From Kriegella aquimaris (GTDB taxonomy: Bacteria; Bacteroidota; Bacteroidia; Flavobacteriales; Flavobacteriaceae), in the NCBI RefSeq assembly GCF_900103215.1, contig NZ_FNGV01000013.1, positions 62,001-126,000 on the forward strand: 64,000 nucleotides of DNA, given 5' to 3'. Position numbers and translations under genes: made by a program. This document shows positions 17,729 through 27,270 of this stretch, piece after piece (within the stretch, counting starts at the first letter, position 1; each line of letters opens with the position of its first letter). Under the pieces are notes generated by a model. The model worked only from the letters and a program-made list of their open reading frames with translations. It was not told the origin of the DNA and did not search any database.

Positions 17729-18829
17729 CTATTTCTGAAGACTTTCTTTGTTTTCTGCCAACAGGTTTTGTTCCATGATCTGTAAATCATCGGTGATTCT
17801 ATTCAGCATTACACCAAAATCATCTTGACTTATGATTCTGCTTTCATGACCTGGAAAAATTTCTTCTACTGGAAACCTATAATTCAGATCAATGGTGAAT
17901 TGATAAAAACCGGTAAGTAATTCACCCTTCGTATTTAAAATAGGCACATCTAAAATAATTGGGTTACCCCTGTTGCTAGTCTGATTAGGAATTATCCATG
18001 GGCGACTTGAATGAAGTACATCGGGATCTCGCTTTAACGTAATATTTTTACGGGGTATTCGTTTCTTATTCGTATACCATTTATTATTCACCGCATTATA
18101 GGCATCATACGTTTCTTTTACTGTTTTTACCACATCTAAACTATCTAATGTTGATTCGATAATCTGAGTTGCTGCGACGTTAAATGGCTGCTTTGAACGT
18201 AAAGCTTTCATACCTACATGTACCCCAAGTAAATTCGAATATACATCCTCAACAGAAAAACTAGAAAATTTTTCTGACATCAAGGGAATTGTTGAAGCAC
18301 CAAACCAAGTAGAGATTTCGTGCCATAGTGAAAAATCGTACGCTATTTTTCCCGCTAATAGAATGCAATCATTATTATCAAACTGTGCTGGCACATTCAA
18401 ATATAAAGTCTTACGACCTGCTTCGTTGCGTAAGGGCAAAATTACTTCACCTTTACCTCTACTATTTAAAATGGTGGTATATAAATAGCGTGTCCAATCA
18501 ATTTGATCTCGTAAGTGACCCATATCGATAAAGCCACCTTTATTGGTATAGATAGTTCCAGTGCCTTCACTCTTATTACCCATGTAGTGGTGTTCTCCCA
18601 AATCGTCAATACTAATCACCTGATCAATATTAACAAATGGCACACCCCATAATTTCAAGTCATATCCGAAAGCACAACAGGCCCTAATAATGCGCGGCGG
18701 AATTTTGTCTAGATTAACACCTTCATCGTGTGCACTTTGAGCATGTATAGTTACAGAACTAATAACAAAACTTAAAAGCATGCAGCATTTAATGCTCTTT
18801 AAGGTTGTTTTGTAAACGTCAAAATTCAT
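17729..18829 (-). CDS. DUF4056-like secreted protein
   Basis: A 366-residue protein with a signal peptide ending near IHAQ (residue 31). The segment IPPRIIRACCAFGYDLKLWG, followed by GFIDMGHLRDQIDWTRYLY, matches my recollection of the DUF4056 family, whose function is unknown. A conserved double Cys and a His/Asp pair suggest a catalytic or metal-binding role, which is inference. It is the last gene of the carotenoid run, 18 bases after the TPR gene, so it may take part in placing or modifying the envelope pigment or lipid. Confidence 0.65.
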   Translation of the reverse strand: MNFDVYKTTLKSIKCCMLLSFVISSVTIHAQSAHDEGVNLDKIPPRIIRACCAFGYDLKLWGVPFVNIDQVISIDDLGEHHYMGNKSEGTGTIYTNKGGFIDMGHLRDQIDWTRYLYTTILNSRGKGEVILPLRNEAGRKTLYLNVPAQFDNNDCILLAGKIAYDFSLWHEISTWFGASTIPLMSEKFSSFSVEDVYSNLLGVHVGMKALRSKQPFNVAATQIIESTLDSLDVVKTVKETYDAYNAVNNKWYTNKKRIPRKNITLKRDPDVLHSSRPWIIPNQTSNRGNPIILDVPILNTKGELLTGFYQFTIDLNYRFPVEEIFPGHESRIISQDDFGVMLNRITDDLQIMEQNLLAENKESLQK

Positions 18830-18847
18830 AGGGTCTGGTGCTAAATA

Positions 18848-19600
18848 TTATAGATTGTGACGCTTCAGCATATCAGGGTAGAGTTCATCTTCAACCCACA
18901 TGAAATTGGGGAATATGCGAATTATTTTTTCATAGCATAACTTGGCTTGCTGTATTTGATCGGTTGCTTCGTATGCTTGCCCTAAAGCAGTCATGGTATT
19001 TATGTACATCCAATTATTGACCACCAGTCCTTGTTTTTCAAAGCTTTTAACTGCCCTTACGTAGTATTCAATGGCTTCATTCTTATCACCACCAAAAACT
19101 GAGGGACGATAATACATTGAGTTTCCTTTTTCAATATTACCTTGAATATTCTCCGGGTCTAGTTCGATAGATTTATTTATATATTTAACGCTTTTCGGAC
19201 CCAGGTAAATAGCTTTTAAATTTGAGATACCAATGGTAAACGCAATGTAGGCCCCTTTATATGCCATTAGGGTTGCGTTTTCCGGTGATTCTTCTAATAA
19301 CTTATCAATAATTTCTTCCGATTTTTCAATGTATTCTTCTGCCGTATCATTTTTTTTAGCCCCAATTAACCAAGCCGTATAGCCGTAGTAATAACTCAGA
19401 AGTTCCAATTGTTCCTCTAAATTATTCTGATCTACATTCTCTTCGCAAGTATGCATTAATTCATACCACTTATCCATTTTACCTCGTGAATAGGCTTTGT
19501 AAATTGCATCATTGTAGGGACTTTGAGAAAAACCCGATTGCATTGAAAACAACAAAGTGATTACAATTATTAACCTTGTAATATATTGCGGCCTTTCCAT
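18848..19600 (-). CDS. Exported TPR-like protein of the carotenoid operon
   Basis: A 250-residue protein with a signal peptide ending around SGFSQ. Helical repeats follow, including SIELDPENIQGNIEKGNSMYYRPSVFGGDKNEAIEYYVRAVK, a TPR-like unit with an extended insertion. It overlaps the end of the glycosyltransferase by 31 bases, which points to translational coupling within the pigment operon. Its role is not known. A periplasmic helper for the downstream DUF4056 protein is a guess based on adjacency. Confidence 0.75.
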   Translation of the reverse strand: MERPQYITRLIIVITLLFSMQSGFSQSPYNDAIYKAYSRGKMDKWYELMHTCEENVDQNNLEEQLELLSYYYGYTAWLIGAKKNDTAEEYIEKSEEIIDKLLEESPENATLMAYKGAYIAFTIGISNLKAIYLGPKSVKYINKSIELDPENIQGNIEKGNSMYYRPSVFGGDKNEAIEYYVRAVKSFEKQGLVVNNWMYINTMTALGQAYEATDQIQQAKLCYEKIIRIFPNFMWVEDELYPDMLKRHNL

Positions 19601-20670
19601 AGTAATTTCTTCCGTTGGTTATTAATGAGTCCTTTTATTATTATTCCAAGAAAAACGAGGTGTTGTGGGATTGCTAATAATACGTTTTGAATGACCGATT
19701 GTTGGCTAGCCAAACTTACAAAAATTCGAATTGCCACTATGCCAAAAATATAAGCAGTTGCCCACCATACACCCATGTAAAAAAATAAGATGAATGGAGC
19801 CACTGTAGTTATAAATCCAAAAAGAATAGTCACTAAAATACTATTCCCAAAGAATTGAAATATATTTTTTGTAAATCCCTCAATGGCTGCATCTAGCCCC
19901 ACGTACATTCGGCAAGAAATATCGTTATCTCCTAGTCGCGTATCACAGGTAAGGCGCTTCTGTTTAAATAGTCTCATAATTGCAATGTCTTCAACTCTAT
20001 GTAACTTACATTTTTCATGAGGCCATATTGCCTTATAAGTAACGGCATTAAACATCATGAATTGTCCATTGGCCGCCGAAAAGGCTTCGTTCTTTGACTT
20101 TCGAATTAGAGAAAGTGGAAGTAAACCCAGTAAAATCCAGTTCATTAGCGGTACTGAAACTTTTTCTCCTAAAGAGGTAACTATTTGCTTTGGAAATATA
20201 GATAACAAGTGAAGTTCGTATTTCTGAAAATGGCTAATGCTGCGTTTGATCAAGTCTTTTTTAACGCTTACATCTGCATCTAAAAAGAGTAATATTTCAC
20301 CCTTTGCCGCTTGCGAAAGTTGATTACATGCATGATTCTTGCCCAACCAACCCTTCGGAAGCACACCTCCATTTATAAGTTTAATGTTCGGGTTGATGGC
20401 TTCCCAATTCTTAACGATACTTTCCGTTTTATCAGTTGAATGGTCATTGTAAACGATGATTTCATGGGTACTATATTCCAATGCCGATAATTGCTCTAAC
20501 AAGGTTCCTATGTTTTCTTCCTCATTGCGCGCGGGTATTAAAATTGAAACATAAGGCGCTGTAGCTAATGGAGTTACCTTTGGCAAATAAGCGAACGAAA
20601 GATAATTTACGAATGCTACAAGCAACCTGATAATTAGAAAGCTTATAAGAAAATAACAGAAATAAATCAT
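19570..20670 (-). CDS. Family 2 glycosyltransferase, CrtQ/CruG-like (carotenoid glycosyltransferase)
   Basis: A 366-residue membrane-bound GT2. An N-terminal membrane segment precedes the GT-A domain (VSILIPARNEEENI, YNDHSTDKT, and the metal-binding FLDADVS near residue 102). The acceptor-side segment has RVEDIAIMRLFKQ, and two or more C-terminal membrane helices follow. The arrangement matches CrtQ of the staphyloxanthin pathway and CruG, the 2'-O-glycosyltransferase found next to CruF. It would transfer a sugar to the hydroxyl of the carotenoid made by the preceding genes. Its start overlaps the acyltransferase stop by four bases, and its end overlaps the TPR gene by 31. Confidence 0.83.
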   Translation of the reverse strand: MIYFCYFLISFLIIRLLVAFVNYLSFAYLPKVTPLATAPYVSILIPARNEEENIGTLLEQLSALEYSTHEIIVYNDHSTDKTESIVKNWEAINPNIKLINGGVLPKGWLGKNHACNQLSQAAKGEILLFLDADVSVKKDLIKRSISHFQKYELHLLSIFPKQIVTSLGEKVSVPLMNWILLGLLPLSLIRKSKNEAFSAANGQFMMFNAVTYKAIWPHEKCKLHRVEDIAIMRLFKQKRLTCDTRLGDNDISCRMYVGLDAAIEGFTKNIFQFFGNSILVTILFGFITTVAPFILFFYMGVWWATAYIFGIVAIRIFVSLASQQSVIQNVLLAIPQHLVFLGIIIKGLINNQRKKLLWKGRNILQG

Positions 20671-21287
20671 TTAGCACCTTGTTTTGTAAAACATGCTTTT
20701 GCAAAATGATTAAACGCTCTTTCTATATCCTCGGCATTTGTATCTGCATTTATGTGCTGCGTTTCGTAATACACACATATATCAGGTTTAAGTTTGTTGC
20801 CATAATTAATAAGGTTGATATTAAAAACCAATTGAAAATCAGTTTTTAGGTTTTCTAAGATATATGAAAGCAAGCCTTTTTCAAAAGTAAACTCTCGTGT
20901 GTAAATACTATTAATTTTTCCTTGCGGAAAAAACAGAAAAAGGTTCTCTTTATCCTGTAACATTTCAACGGCATATTGGAGACTCTCTAAACTAGAACGT
21001 TTGCCCTTGCTGATAGAACAGGCACCTATTTTAGTTAATATCATGTTTTTACGTAGCTCTTTCTCAAGCATCATAAAATTAAACCTTCGCTTAAAAACTT
21101 TAAGGTTTAATAAGATTTGAATAAAGCCATCATAAAACGAGAAATGATTACTGATCATAAGTATAGGAAGTCCTTTATCTTCATAATGACCCGAGTACTT
21201 AACACTTCCGAAAAAAAATCCTATTAATATTCTCGTATAATAATTAGAAAATTTTACGACGAAATTACTATGCTTGGCTCGTATCAT
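20667..21287 (-). CDS. PlsC-type acyltransferase (probable carotenoid glycoside acyltransferase)
   Basis: A 206-residue acyltransferase of the lysophosphatidate acyltransferase fold. It has the block I motif NHFSFYD (NHxxxxD) near residue 47 and FFPQGKIN as block III. Its place between CruF and a CrtQ-like glycosyltransferase suggests it acylates a glycosylated carotenoid, as CrtO does in staphyloxanthin synthesis, rather than making phospholipid. A four-base overlap with the glycosyltransferase supports coupled expression. A general PlsC role cannot be excluded from sequence alone. Confidence 0.8.
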   Translation of the reverse strand: MIRAKHSNFVVKFSNYYTRILIGFFFGSVKYSGHYEDKGLPILMISNHFSFYDGFIQILLNLKVFKRRFNFMMLEKELRKNMILTKIGACSISKGKRSSLESLQYAVEMLQDKENLFLFFPQGKINSIYTREFTFEKGLLSYILENLKTDFQLVFNINLINYGNKLKPDICVYYETQHINADTNAEDIERAFNHFAKACFTKQGAK

Positions 21288-21290
21288 TTT

Positions 21291-21941
21291 TTAAAATATG
21301 TTATGAACAACTATAATTATAAAAAAGCCGAATTGGATAAAAAATAACCAGCGAGCAGGTCTATTATTCGTATCTATTTTAAATTGCTGAATAGCCCAAT
21401 TAAAGATTAAAGCCAATAAAAACCAGACCACATAGTTACTTATAGGCGGCTCGTTTTTTGAAAATTGCCACATGTCCATTGAGGGAGCTACTTTTTCAAG
21501 TAATATATCGTAAAGAATCATTAGTGATGCTGCACCTATTATAATCGGAATGTTTTTTGAAGTATATTTAGAGATAATACTATTTGAAGTATAAACTAAG
21601 AAAACCCAATTAAGACCAATTACGACCGGTACATCAGCTATTTTGAGACCAAGTCCTTTCCCATAAGCATATTCACCAAATAATTTGCCCGTTGTTACAC
21701 CAATAATTTCGACTATAATACTCAGTATAAAAATACTTGCTAAAACTACAATCGTTTTTGTATTCCATTCTTTATGATGTGAAAAGATGGCTGCGGTAAC
21801 CAAAACCAAGGTATACGGAGTAATTAGTTTAAACAGATTGTGAGTGAGAGGCGTGAAATATAAAACCAAACCAACACAGTAAAAAACTATAAAAGTTTTT
21901 GGAAGCCCGTCGTTAACTAAGTATTTAATTGTCCGATTCAT
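21291..21941 (-). CDS. cruF: CruF-type carotenoid 1',2'-hydratase
   Basis: A 216-residue integral membrane protein with about six to seven hydrophobic segments. It has the family's polar intramembrane features EIIGVTTGKLFGEYAYG, VPVVIGLNWVFLVY and LYDILLEKVAPSMDMW, typical of the carotenoid biosynthesis (DUF422/CruF) family. CruF adds water to the acyclic end of gamma-carotene-like intermediates. Together with CrtYcd and CrtD this gives the myxol/saproxanthin type of monocyclic carotenoid known in flavobacteria. The gene abuts the desaturase stop. Confidence 0.85.
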   Translation of the reverse strand: MNRTIKYLVNDGLPKTFIVFYCVGLVLYFTPLTHNLFKLITPYTLVLVTAAIFSHHKEWNTKTIVVLASIFILSIIVEIIGVTTGKLFGEYAYGKGLGLKIADVPVVIGLNWVFLVYTSNSIISKYTSKNIPIIIGAASLMILYDILLEKVAPSMDMWQFSKNEPPISNYVVWFLLALIFNWAIQQFKIDTNNRPARWLFFIQFGFFIIIVVHNIF

Positions 21942-23402
21942 CTATGATGCAGGTATTTCATTAGCAACAATTTTAGCACTGGCCAAACAGAGTGGTATTC
22001 CGCCACCAGGGTGAACGCTTCCGCCAACGAAATACAAGTTTTTTACGCTTTTAAGAAAATTTGGGTGTCTTAAAAATGCAGAAAACATAGAGTTAGATGA
22101 ATTGCCGTACAGTGCTCCTCCTTTGCTCAGCGTATTCTGCTCGATCGTTATCGGTGAAGCAATCTTCTCATGTTCGATATAGTCTTCAATGTTTGTTTTA
22201 AGGCATTTGTTGATTTTGTTAATGATATTCTGTTTGGTAGTACGTATGAGTTCATTCCAATTCTCCTTACTATTAGCGGGTGCGTTAACCATTACAAACC
22301 AGTTTTCACAATTTTTTGGGGCATCACTTTTTACCATTTTAGAACTAACAAAAATATAGATGGTAGGATCGGTATCAATGGTTTTTTTTTGAAATAGATT
22401 ATTAAACTCTTCTTTATAATCACCACTGAAAAGAATGTTATGCAAATCTAACTCAGGAAATTCCTTATTAACGCCCCAATAGAATACCAAGGCCGATGAT
22501 GAAGGTTCTAAACGCTTGATTTGTTTTTTTCGTGGGTGATCCATCAGATTATTAGCAACATAATTGATATCTGAGTCTGAGACTATTCTATCGAAGGCGA
22601 AAGTCTTACCTTCTACGCTTACCCCTACAGCCTTTTTGTTTTTTATATCGATGGACGTAACCAATGAGTTAAAATTAAAACGGACACCCTTTTTTAGGGC
22701 AAGTTCATAAATGTGCTGCACAATGGAATACATTCCCTGTTCGGGAAAATAGGCTCCCAAATTATTTTCGAGATGTGCTATTACGTTTAGTGTAGCGGGT
22801 GCTTTGTATGGATTAGAGCCATTATAAGTAGCATACCTATCGAACAATTGAATAAGCAATGGGCTTTTGAAACTGCTCTTATTATCACCATGCATGGTTT
22901 TGTAAAATCGAATCTTATGCACCTGAAACAGCGACTTCAAAACCGAAAACTTCAATAAATTTTTAACTTTATGCAAGGAGTTAAAAAGGAAGATATCTGC
23001 TGTGATTTTATATATTAATGAAGCTTTCTTAAAATATTTGGTGATATTTGAAGGATCTTCCCCTAGTTTTTGAACACATTCATCAGTGAATTTTTGCTGA
23101 TCTGACCAAGCGATTAGGTTTTCACCACTGTTGTAGAAGTACTTGCACAGCACCTCAAGTTTTTTGTAGGCAAAAGTTGGTGGAACAGGTTCCCCTGCCG
23201 CAATGTAAAGTTCATCCACTAATTCTGGTAATGTGAATAAGGATGGTCCGGTATCGAAACGATAACCTCCCATATAGATTTCGTCAATTTTTCCCCCAGG
23301 AGACGCGTTTTTTTCAAATACGGTTACTTCATGTCCCTTGGATGCTAACCTGCAGGCAGTAGCCAAACCACCAATTCCGGAACCAATCAACGCAATGTTC
23401 AT
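21942..23402 (-). CDS. crtD: CrtI-family carotenoid desaturase, probably CrtD (3,4-desaturase)
   Basis: A 486-residue FAD-dependent oxidoreductase. The dinucleotide-binding motif GSGIGGLATACRLASKGHEV is at the N-terminus, followed by FEKNASPGGKIDE and YRFDTGPSLF. The CrtI-type C-terminal flavin signature is FVGGSVHPGGGIPL. Phytoene desaturase (CrtI), CrtD and related enzymes share these motifs. The CrtD assignment comes from its position between CrtYcd and CruF and from the separate crtI relic just upstream. It overlaps the cyclase stop by four bases. Confidence 0.78.
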   Translation of the reverse strand: MNIALIGSGIGGLATACRLASKGHEVTVFEKNASPGGKIDEIYMGGYRFDTGPSLFTLPELVDELYIAAGEPVPPTFAYKKLEVLCKYFYNSGENLIAWSDQQKFTDECVQKLGEDPSNITKYFKKASLIYKITADIFLFNSLHKVKNLLKFSVLKSLFQVHKIRFYKTMHGDNKSSFKSPLLIQLFDRYATYNGSNPYKAPATLNVIAHLENNLGAYFPEQGMYSIVQHIYELALKKGVRFNFNSLVTSIDIKNKKAVGVSVEGKTFAFDRIVSDSDINYVANNLMDHPRKKQIKRLEPSSSALVFYWGVNKEFPELDLHNILFSGDYKEEFNNLFQKKTIDTDPTIYIFVSSKMVKSDAPKNCENWFVMVNAPANSKENWNELIRTTKQNIINKINKCLKTNIEDYIEHEKIASPITIEQNTLSKGGALYGNSSNSMFSAFLRHPNFLKSVKNLYFVGGSVHPGGGIPLCLASAKIVANEIPAS

Positions 23403-24097
23403 ACGTTGTTCGTTTTTTTAAATCGCATTTCAAATATATGAGTCAACGCCAAAGGTGATAAAAGCAACGAAAAATTATAAAACATATCTTCGAGCGGAAT
23501 TGAAAAAACACGAATTCCCAATATGACGTCAGGGTTGTAATCAAAAACAGCTTGTTCGATTCCTGTACCCGTTAAGACTCCATTTATGATAAAAAATGGG
23601 ATGAGTAAAATCGGATAAATCGCCAAATAATACTGTACAACTTCTCTGGCAAAATAATAACTTAATAAAAGTATCGTCGGCAGTACAAGAAAAGTAACAA
23701 AAGTATAGGTAAGGTCTCGATTGAACAATGAAACTATAAGCGATACTACTACAATTAGAAAAGTTGAAATTTTCGTCCATCGCTCATTAAACTTGAATTT
23801 CGGGAAATGAAATTGAACTGCGTAAAACGAGAACGCGCATGCATATGGAATGACAATAAAAAACAAGTATTCTTCTAAAGGCAGCTTATTTATATAAATT
23901 CCCGAATTATAGGTTGGGTTGAAAAACCAATATCCCATATGCGTAAAGATGATATCCCAAGAGACAAAAATGAACATCGTTATCAAGATTGCAGGAAGCA
24001 GGTATTTCCACCGTTTATAGAGTCTTAGGTTTTTCTCGAAACTCAAAGCTAGAGGCCCAGCAAGTGAAATAATAAGTATTATTAAATAGAGTGACAT
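23399..24097 (-). CDS. crtYcd: Lycopene cyclase, CrtYcd-type fused membrane protein
   Basis: A 232-residue membrane protein that joins two lycopene cyclase domains. The duplicated PLEE/PLED signatures are visible as KLPLEEYLFF in the first half and SIPLEDMFYNF in the second. These are the hallmark of CrtYc-CrtYd cyclases, which form beta-ionone rings at one or both ends of lycopene. About seven membrane helices are predicted by eye. Since CruF and CrtD act on an acyclic end, it probably cyclises one end in this organism. It is followed by the desaturase with an ATGA overlap. Confidence 0.85.
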   Translation of the reverse strand: MSLYLIILIISLAGPLALSFEKNLRLYKRWKYLLPAILITMFIFVSWDIIFTHMGYWFFNPTYNSGIYINKLPLEEYLFFIVIPYACAFSFYAVQFHFPKFKFNERWTKISTFLIVVVSLIVSLFNRDLTYTFVTFLVLPTILLLSYYFAREVVQYYLAIYPILLIPFFIINGVLTGTGIEQAVFDYNPDVILGIRVFSIPLEDMFYNFSLLLSPLALTHIFEMRFKKTNNV

Positions 24098-24118
24098 AGT
24101 TCGTGATTATCTTGTGTT

Positions 24119-24634
24119 CTATGCCAGTACAAGTTTATTGATGGCGTAAATAGAAATCAATGCCCTAAATTTGACCCTATTAGGTATTCGAATTCGCTTA
24201 TTAAGTTTCTCTACAGGATCGGAATTTATCTTAATTGTAAGTTTACCGTAAGAATTATAGGCTGTATACATTCCGTTTTTTGAATTTTTATGCAGTAGCT
24301 CGAATCTCTCTAAAGCAACGCTGAAATCTTCATCAATATCTTTATCGAATTTTTTCTTTGTGTCTTCATTTAGTTCGTTATTTCTTACAATTGGAAATTC
24401 GTGGTAATCGAATGTATTTCGATTAAAATGAGCAAAGAAGCGATTGAAGACGTCGGGCAACCAGTAAAACAGTGGCCTTATACCAAAGCTGAATCCATCT
24501 TTCTTAAATTTGTCAGCCCTTGCACCAATAGTCTCATTTTTTTCGAACATGGTGATAGCATTACCTGCTTGTGCTAAATAACACGCAGTTGATGAACTCG
24601 AAAACCTCGTACCTATAATAGCAATTTTTTTCAT
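24119..24634 (-). pseudogene. Decayed N-terminal relic of a crtI-type phytoene desaturase
   Basis: 171 codons align with the first third of CrtI, but key features are lost. The Rossmann motif, normally GSGFSSLSAA-like in flavobacterial CrtI, reads GTRFSSSSTA. The next signatures read FEKNETIGARADKFKKDGFSFGIRPLFYW, where a functional enzyme has GGRA and a MGP motif. The frame ends in a sequence unlike the family, and about 300 C-terminal residues are missing. The remaining frame has no internal stop, so decay may be recent or a short product could still be made. A working crtI and crtB must lie elsewhere. Confidence 0.75.
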
Positions 24635-25224
24635 GCAATTTCACACTGATGCAATATGCTCACTACTTAAAAGGATTACCTCAGTCCATTTCCTTGTATG
24701 AGAGATATATGCTTGAAGAGCTGGTTAAGCATTAAAACTATTTAGAAAGCTATATGATTCTTACTTCTTGTTAGTTTGTTTTTTGACAAGATAATATCTT
24801 TAACAAAAGTAATAATCTTTTTCAAACACGCCTATTTTTAAAAAAAGCGCTTACCCTATTCTATAAACCTTTCTGAGTATATCTTAGTCATCTTCAGAGT
24901 TTAAGCAATTTTAAAACAGTACCTAAAATAGACGGCTATAAGGACGATTCATCTAAAAGATTTACACCTCATATAAAATAAGGTTCGAATACACAATCTA
25001 CGGTATTATTATAAAACTTGGAAACTGGAAAACTTACCCTTTTTAAGCAAAACCTAATGAAAGGTATAACGTAGGAATTCAAAAAAATGAAAAATGTGTT
25101 TTAAAGTTAGGTATAAGAAAAGGCGTTCCAGCCCCTGACACTATTGACTTTTACCCGTTAGCCAGACGAATAAAGGTTTAATTATAGTGAAATTATTACG
25201 GTAATAAACGGCATCTTGAAATCA
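24635..25224. other. 590-base non-coding region upstream of the carotenoid genes
   Basis: No credible gene. On the minus strand, bases ~24645-24725 contain a short open stretch ending IASV and stop, which may be another coding relic next to the crtI remnant. The carotenoid operon promoter should be here, but I could not fix a TTTG/TAnnTTTG pair at normal spacing. Confidence 0.4.
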
Positions 25225-27030
25225 TCAACTTCCATGAAAAAGCATATTTGATGGAATTTCTACCTTCCCAAAATCGTCACTTTGCCAAGACAAGGTCAAT
25301 TTACTTCCCCCACCCTGCTGAAAATAGTTGAGCGAGATTTTATGCATTCCGGTTTTTAAAGAAATGGAGCCTTTTTTCTCGTAATTGCCATGTGCCCCAT
25401 CGTTGTCAATGAGCGCGTCATCATTAAGAAATAGTATACTTCCATCATTTGATTCGAGAAAGAAAGTGTATAATCCATCTTTTGGTATATTTATATATCC
25501 ATCAAAGACGAAACCAAAATTCTCTGCTTGCTGACTGTCTTCAATGGAAAACTGGGGGATTACACCTGATGTTATCTCCTGCTTTTTTTCAAGGCCTTTT
25601 GCCTTGCTATATTCTCCATTGTAATATTTATATTGAAGCCCGGGTGTCGGCTTCTCCGTCAGTTGCTGCGCCTCTTCAAAAATGTCAGTGCCAATTTCTA
25701 CAGCTACGATCTGACTGGGCGTTTTGCCTTGCGAAAATGCCTGCATATGCAACCTGGTTTTCTTAGTAATGTCGATTGGTTCGTTATATAGTAATCCATT
25801 TTCTTGCTTTGGCAGAGCGCCATCAAGGGTATAATAAATTTGGGTCGTTTCGTCGTTGGATGCTAATTCGATTTTGCCATTTTGATCTGATGCCACTTTG
25901 GGTTCTTCGGTAGCATTCTGATAAATCCAATCTAAGCTAAGGCGCGTGATTTGTGTAGTAGCCAAACCATGCCCACCCTTTCTATCGCCTGCACAGTGCC
26001 CCAGAAGCACATGATCATCCATGAATTCTATGGCAGTGTAGCAATACCATCCATCAGGATCACTTTCTATGGCTTTTATTTTCTCCCAGCTTTTTCCTTC
26101 ATCTTTAGATATGGCAAGGTTGTAGGGAGTTCGATAGCCGCCGTCTCTTGAATTTTCGTAATTGTTGTTCCAGACCAACAATAAGTCTCCTGTTTTTGGA
26201 ATGCGCTCGATTGAAGCTGGCGATAGCGGAGATTTTATATTTCCCGCTACGATTGGCGACCAGGTTTCTCCCTGATCTTCCGAATAAGAGAAGTATTGCA
26301 CACCGGCATCTGTTCGACAAAAAAGCATCATTCTCCCATCTTCTAGTTCCACGATTCCTGGCTCTTGCAACACGACGTTGTTTGGATTGGGAACCTCCTT
26401 GGATTTTGACCAGTTTTTTCCGAGATCATCGGAAAAATAGCAATATATCTTTCCATTAGCAGTCATTCTAGATTCAACCTCACCGTGTAGTGAAGTGGGA
26501 TAAATAATCCTGCCATTCGGCAATTGAACCAATCTGTCGTTGTTGACAACATGGTATCCTTCGTCATTCATACACCTAATCGGATCACTCCATGTTTTTG
26601 CCTCATCAGTAGAAATACGCATAAACGGTATACAGTCCGTTTCGGAGTTTTTTCTAATGTAAAATAGGGCCAAACTATCATCACTTAGCCGCAATAATGA
26701 AACGGACATCACATTCATTCTACCTTCGTTGGATAGAATGGTAACGTTTTCAGGAGTCCAAGATTTACCGCCATCACTGGAATATCTCCCTGCCAGATAA
26801 GCCTTGGCGTGATCACCCGCTCCTCCGGTAAAATGCGTATAAACAAACAATATCCGACCATCTTTAAGCCGGATAAAATCACCTTCGCTATTCCTGGGGT
26901 TATCGGAAGTTGGGGTTAGGCGTAAAGTTATTTCTTTGCCAGAATCTTCCTGTGGATCGGTTTTGCAACTTGTAAGAAATAAAGTTATTATAAGGAAAAG
27001 GAAGTAGTAATTCTTGTTTGTGTAGTTCAT
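25225..27030 (-). CDS. Modular Asp-box lipoprotein with CHB_HEX_C-like and PA14 domains
   Basis: A 601-residue lipoprotein with its lipobox cysteine at about residue 22 (LTSCKT). Residues ~35-370 form a sialidase-type propeller with Asp-boxes SSDGGKSW, SDDLGKNW, SEDQGETW and SKDEGKSW. A short domain around YYTLDGALPKQENGLLY follows, as in the C-terminal domain of chitobiases. The last ~140 residues (GFVFDGYINIPKDGLYTFFLESNDGSILFLND) are a PA14 carbohydrate-binding-type domain. No FRIP motif is seen, so the propeller may not be a sialidase. The architecture suits a surface enzyme binding an amino-sugar glycan. It stands alone, with about 240 bases before the next small gene. Confidence 0.82.
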   Translation of the reverse strand: MNYTNKNYYFLFLIITLFLTSCKTDPQEDSGKEITLRLTPTSDNPRNSEGDFIRLKDGRILFVYTHFTGGAGDHAKAYLAGRYSSDGGKSWTPENVTILSNEGRMNVMSVSLLRLSDDSLALFYIRKNSETDCIPFMRISTDEAKTWSDPIRCMNDEGYHVVNNDRLVQLPNGRIIYPTSLHGEVESRMTANGKIYCYFSDDLGKNWSKSKEVPNPNNVVLQEPGIVELEDGRMMLFCRTDAGVQYFSYSEDQGETWSPIVAGNIKSPLSPASIERIPKTGDLLLVWNNNYENSRDGGYRTPYNLAISKDEGKSWEKIKAIESDPDGWYCYTAIEFMDDHVLLGHCAGDRKGGHGLATTQITRLSLDWIYQNATEEPKVASDQNGKIELASNDETTQIYYTLDGALPKQENGLLYNEPIDITKKTRLHMQAFSQGKTPSQIVAVEIGTDIFEEAQQLTEKPTPGLQYKYYNGEYSKAKGLEKKQEITSGVIPQFSIEDSQQAENFGFVFDGYINIPKDGLYTFFLESNDGSILFLNDDALIDNDGAHGNYEKKGSISLKTGMHKISLNYFQQGGGSKLTLSWQSDDFGKVEIPSNMLFHGS

Positions 27031-27270
27031 ATGTTTTTAAACCTGGAATAATTTTATTTTAGCGCCTGAAATTAGCCATTTTAGACCATTTCACCTTGCA
27101 AACGAATAATAATTTTACTATTGAAAATATCTGTAAGTAAGTTTCGCCATCAACACAATTTGAATAGTGATAATTATTATACCGTCGAACTAAAATAATT
27201 GTAGTTGTCCGTTGTCTTGAACAACTATTTTTTTTGAATTCATTACATCAACTTAAATTTTAATCTCAGT

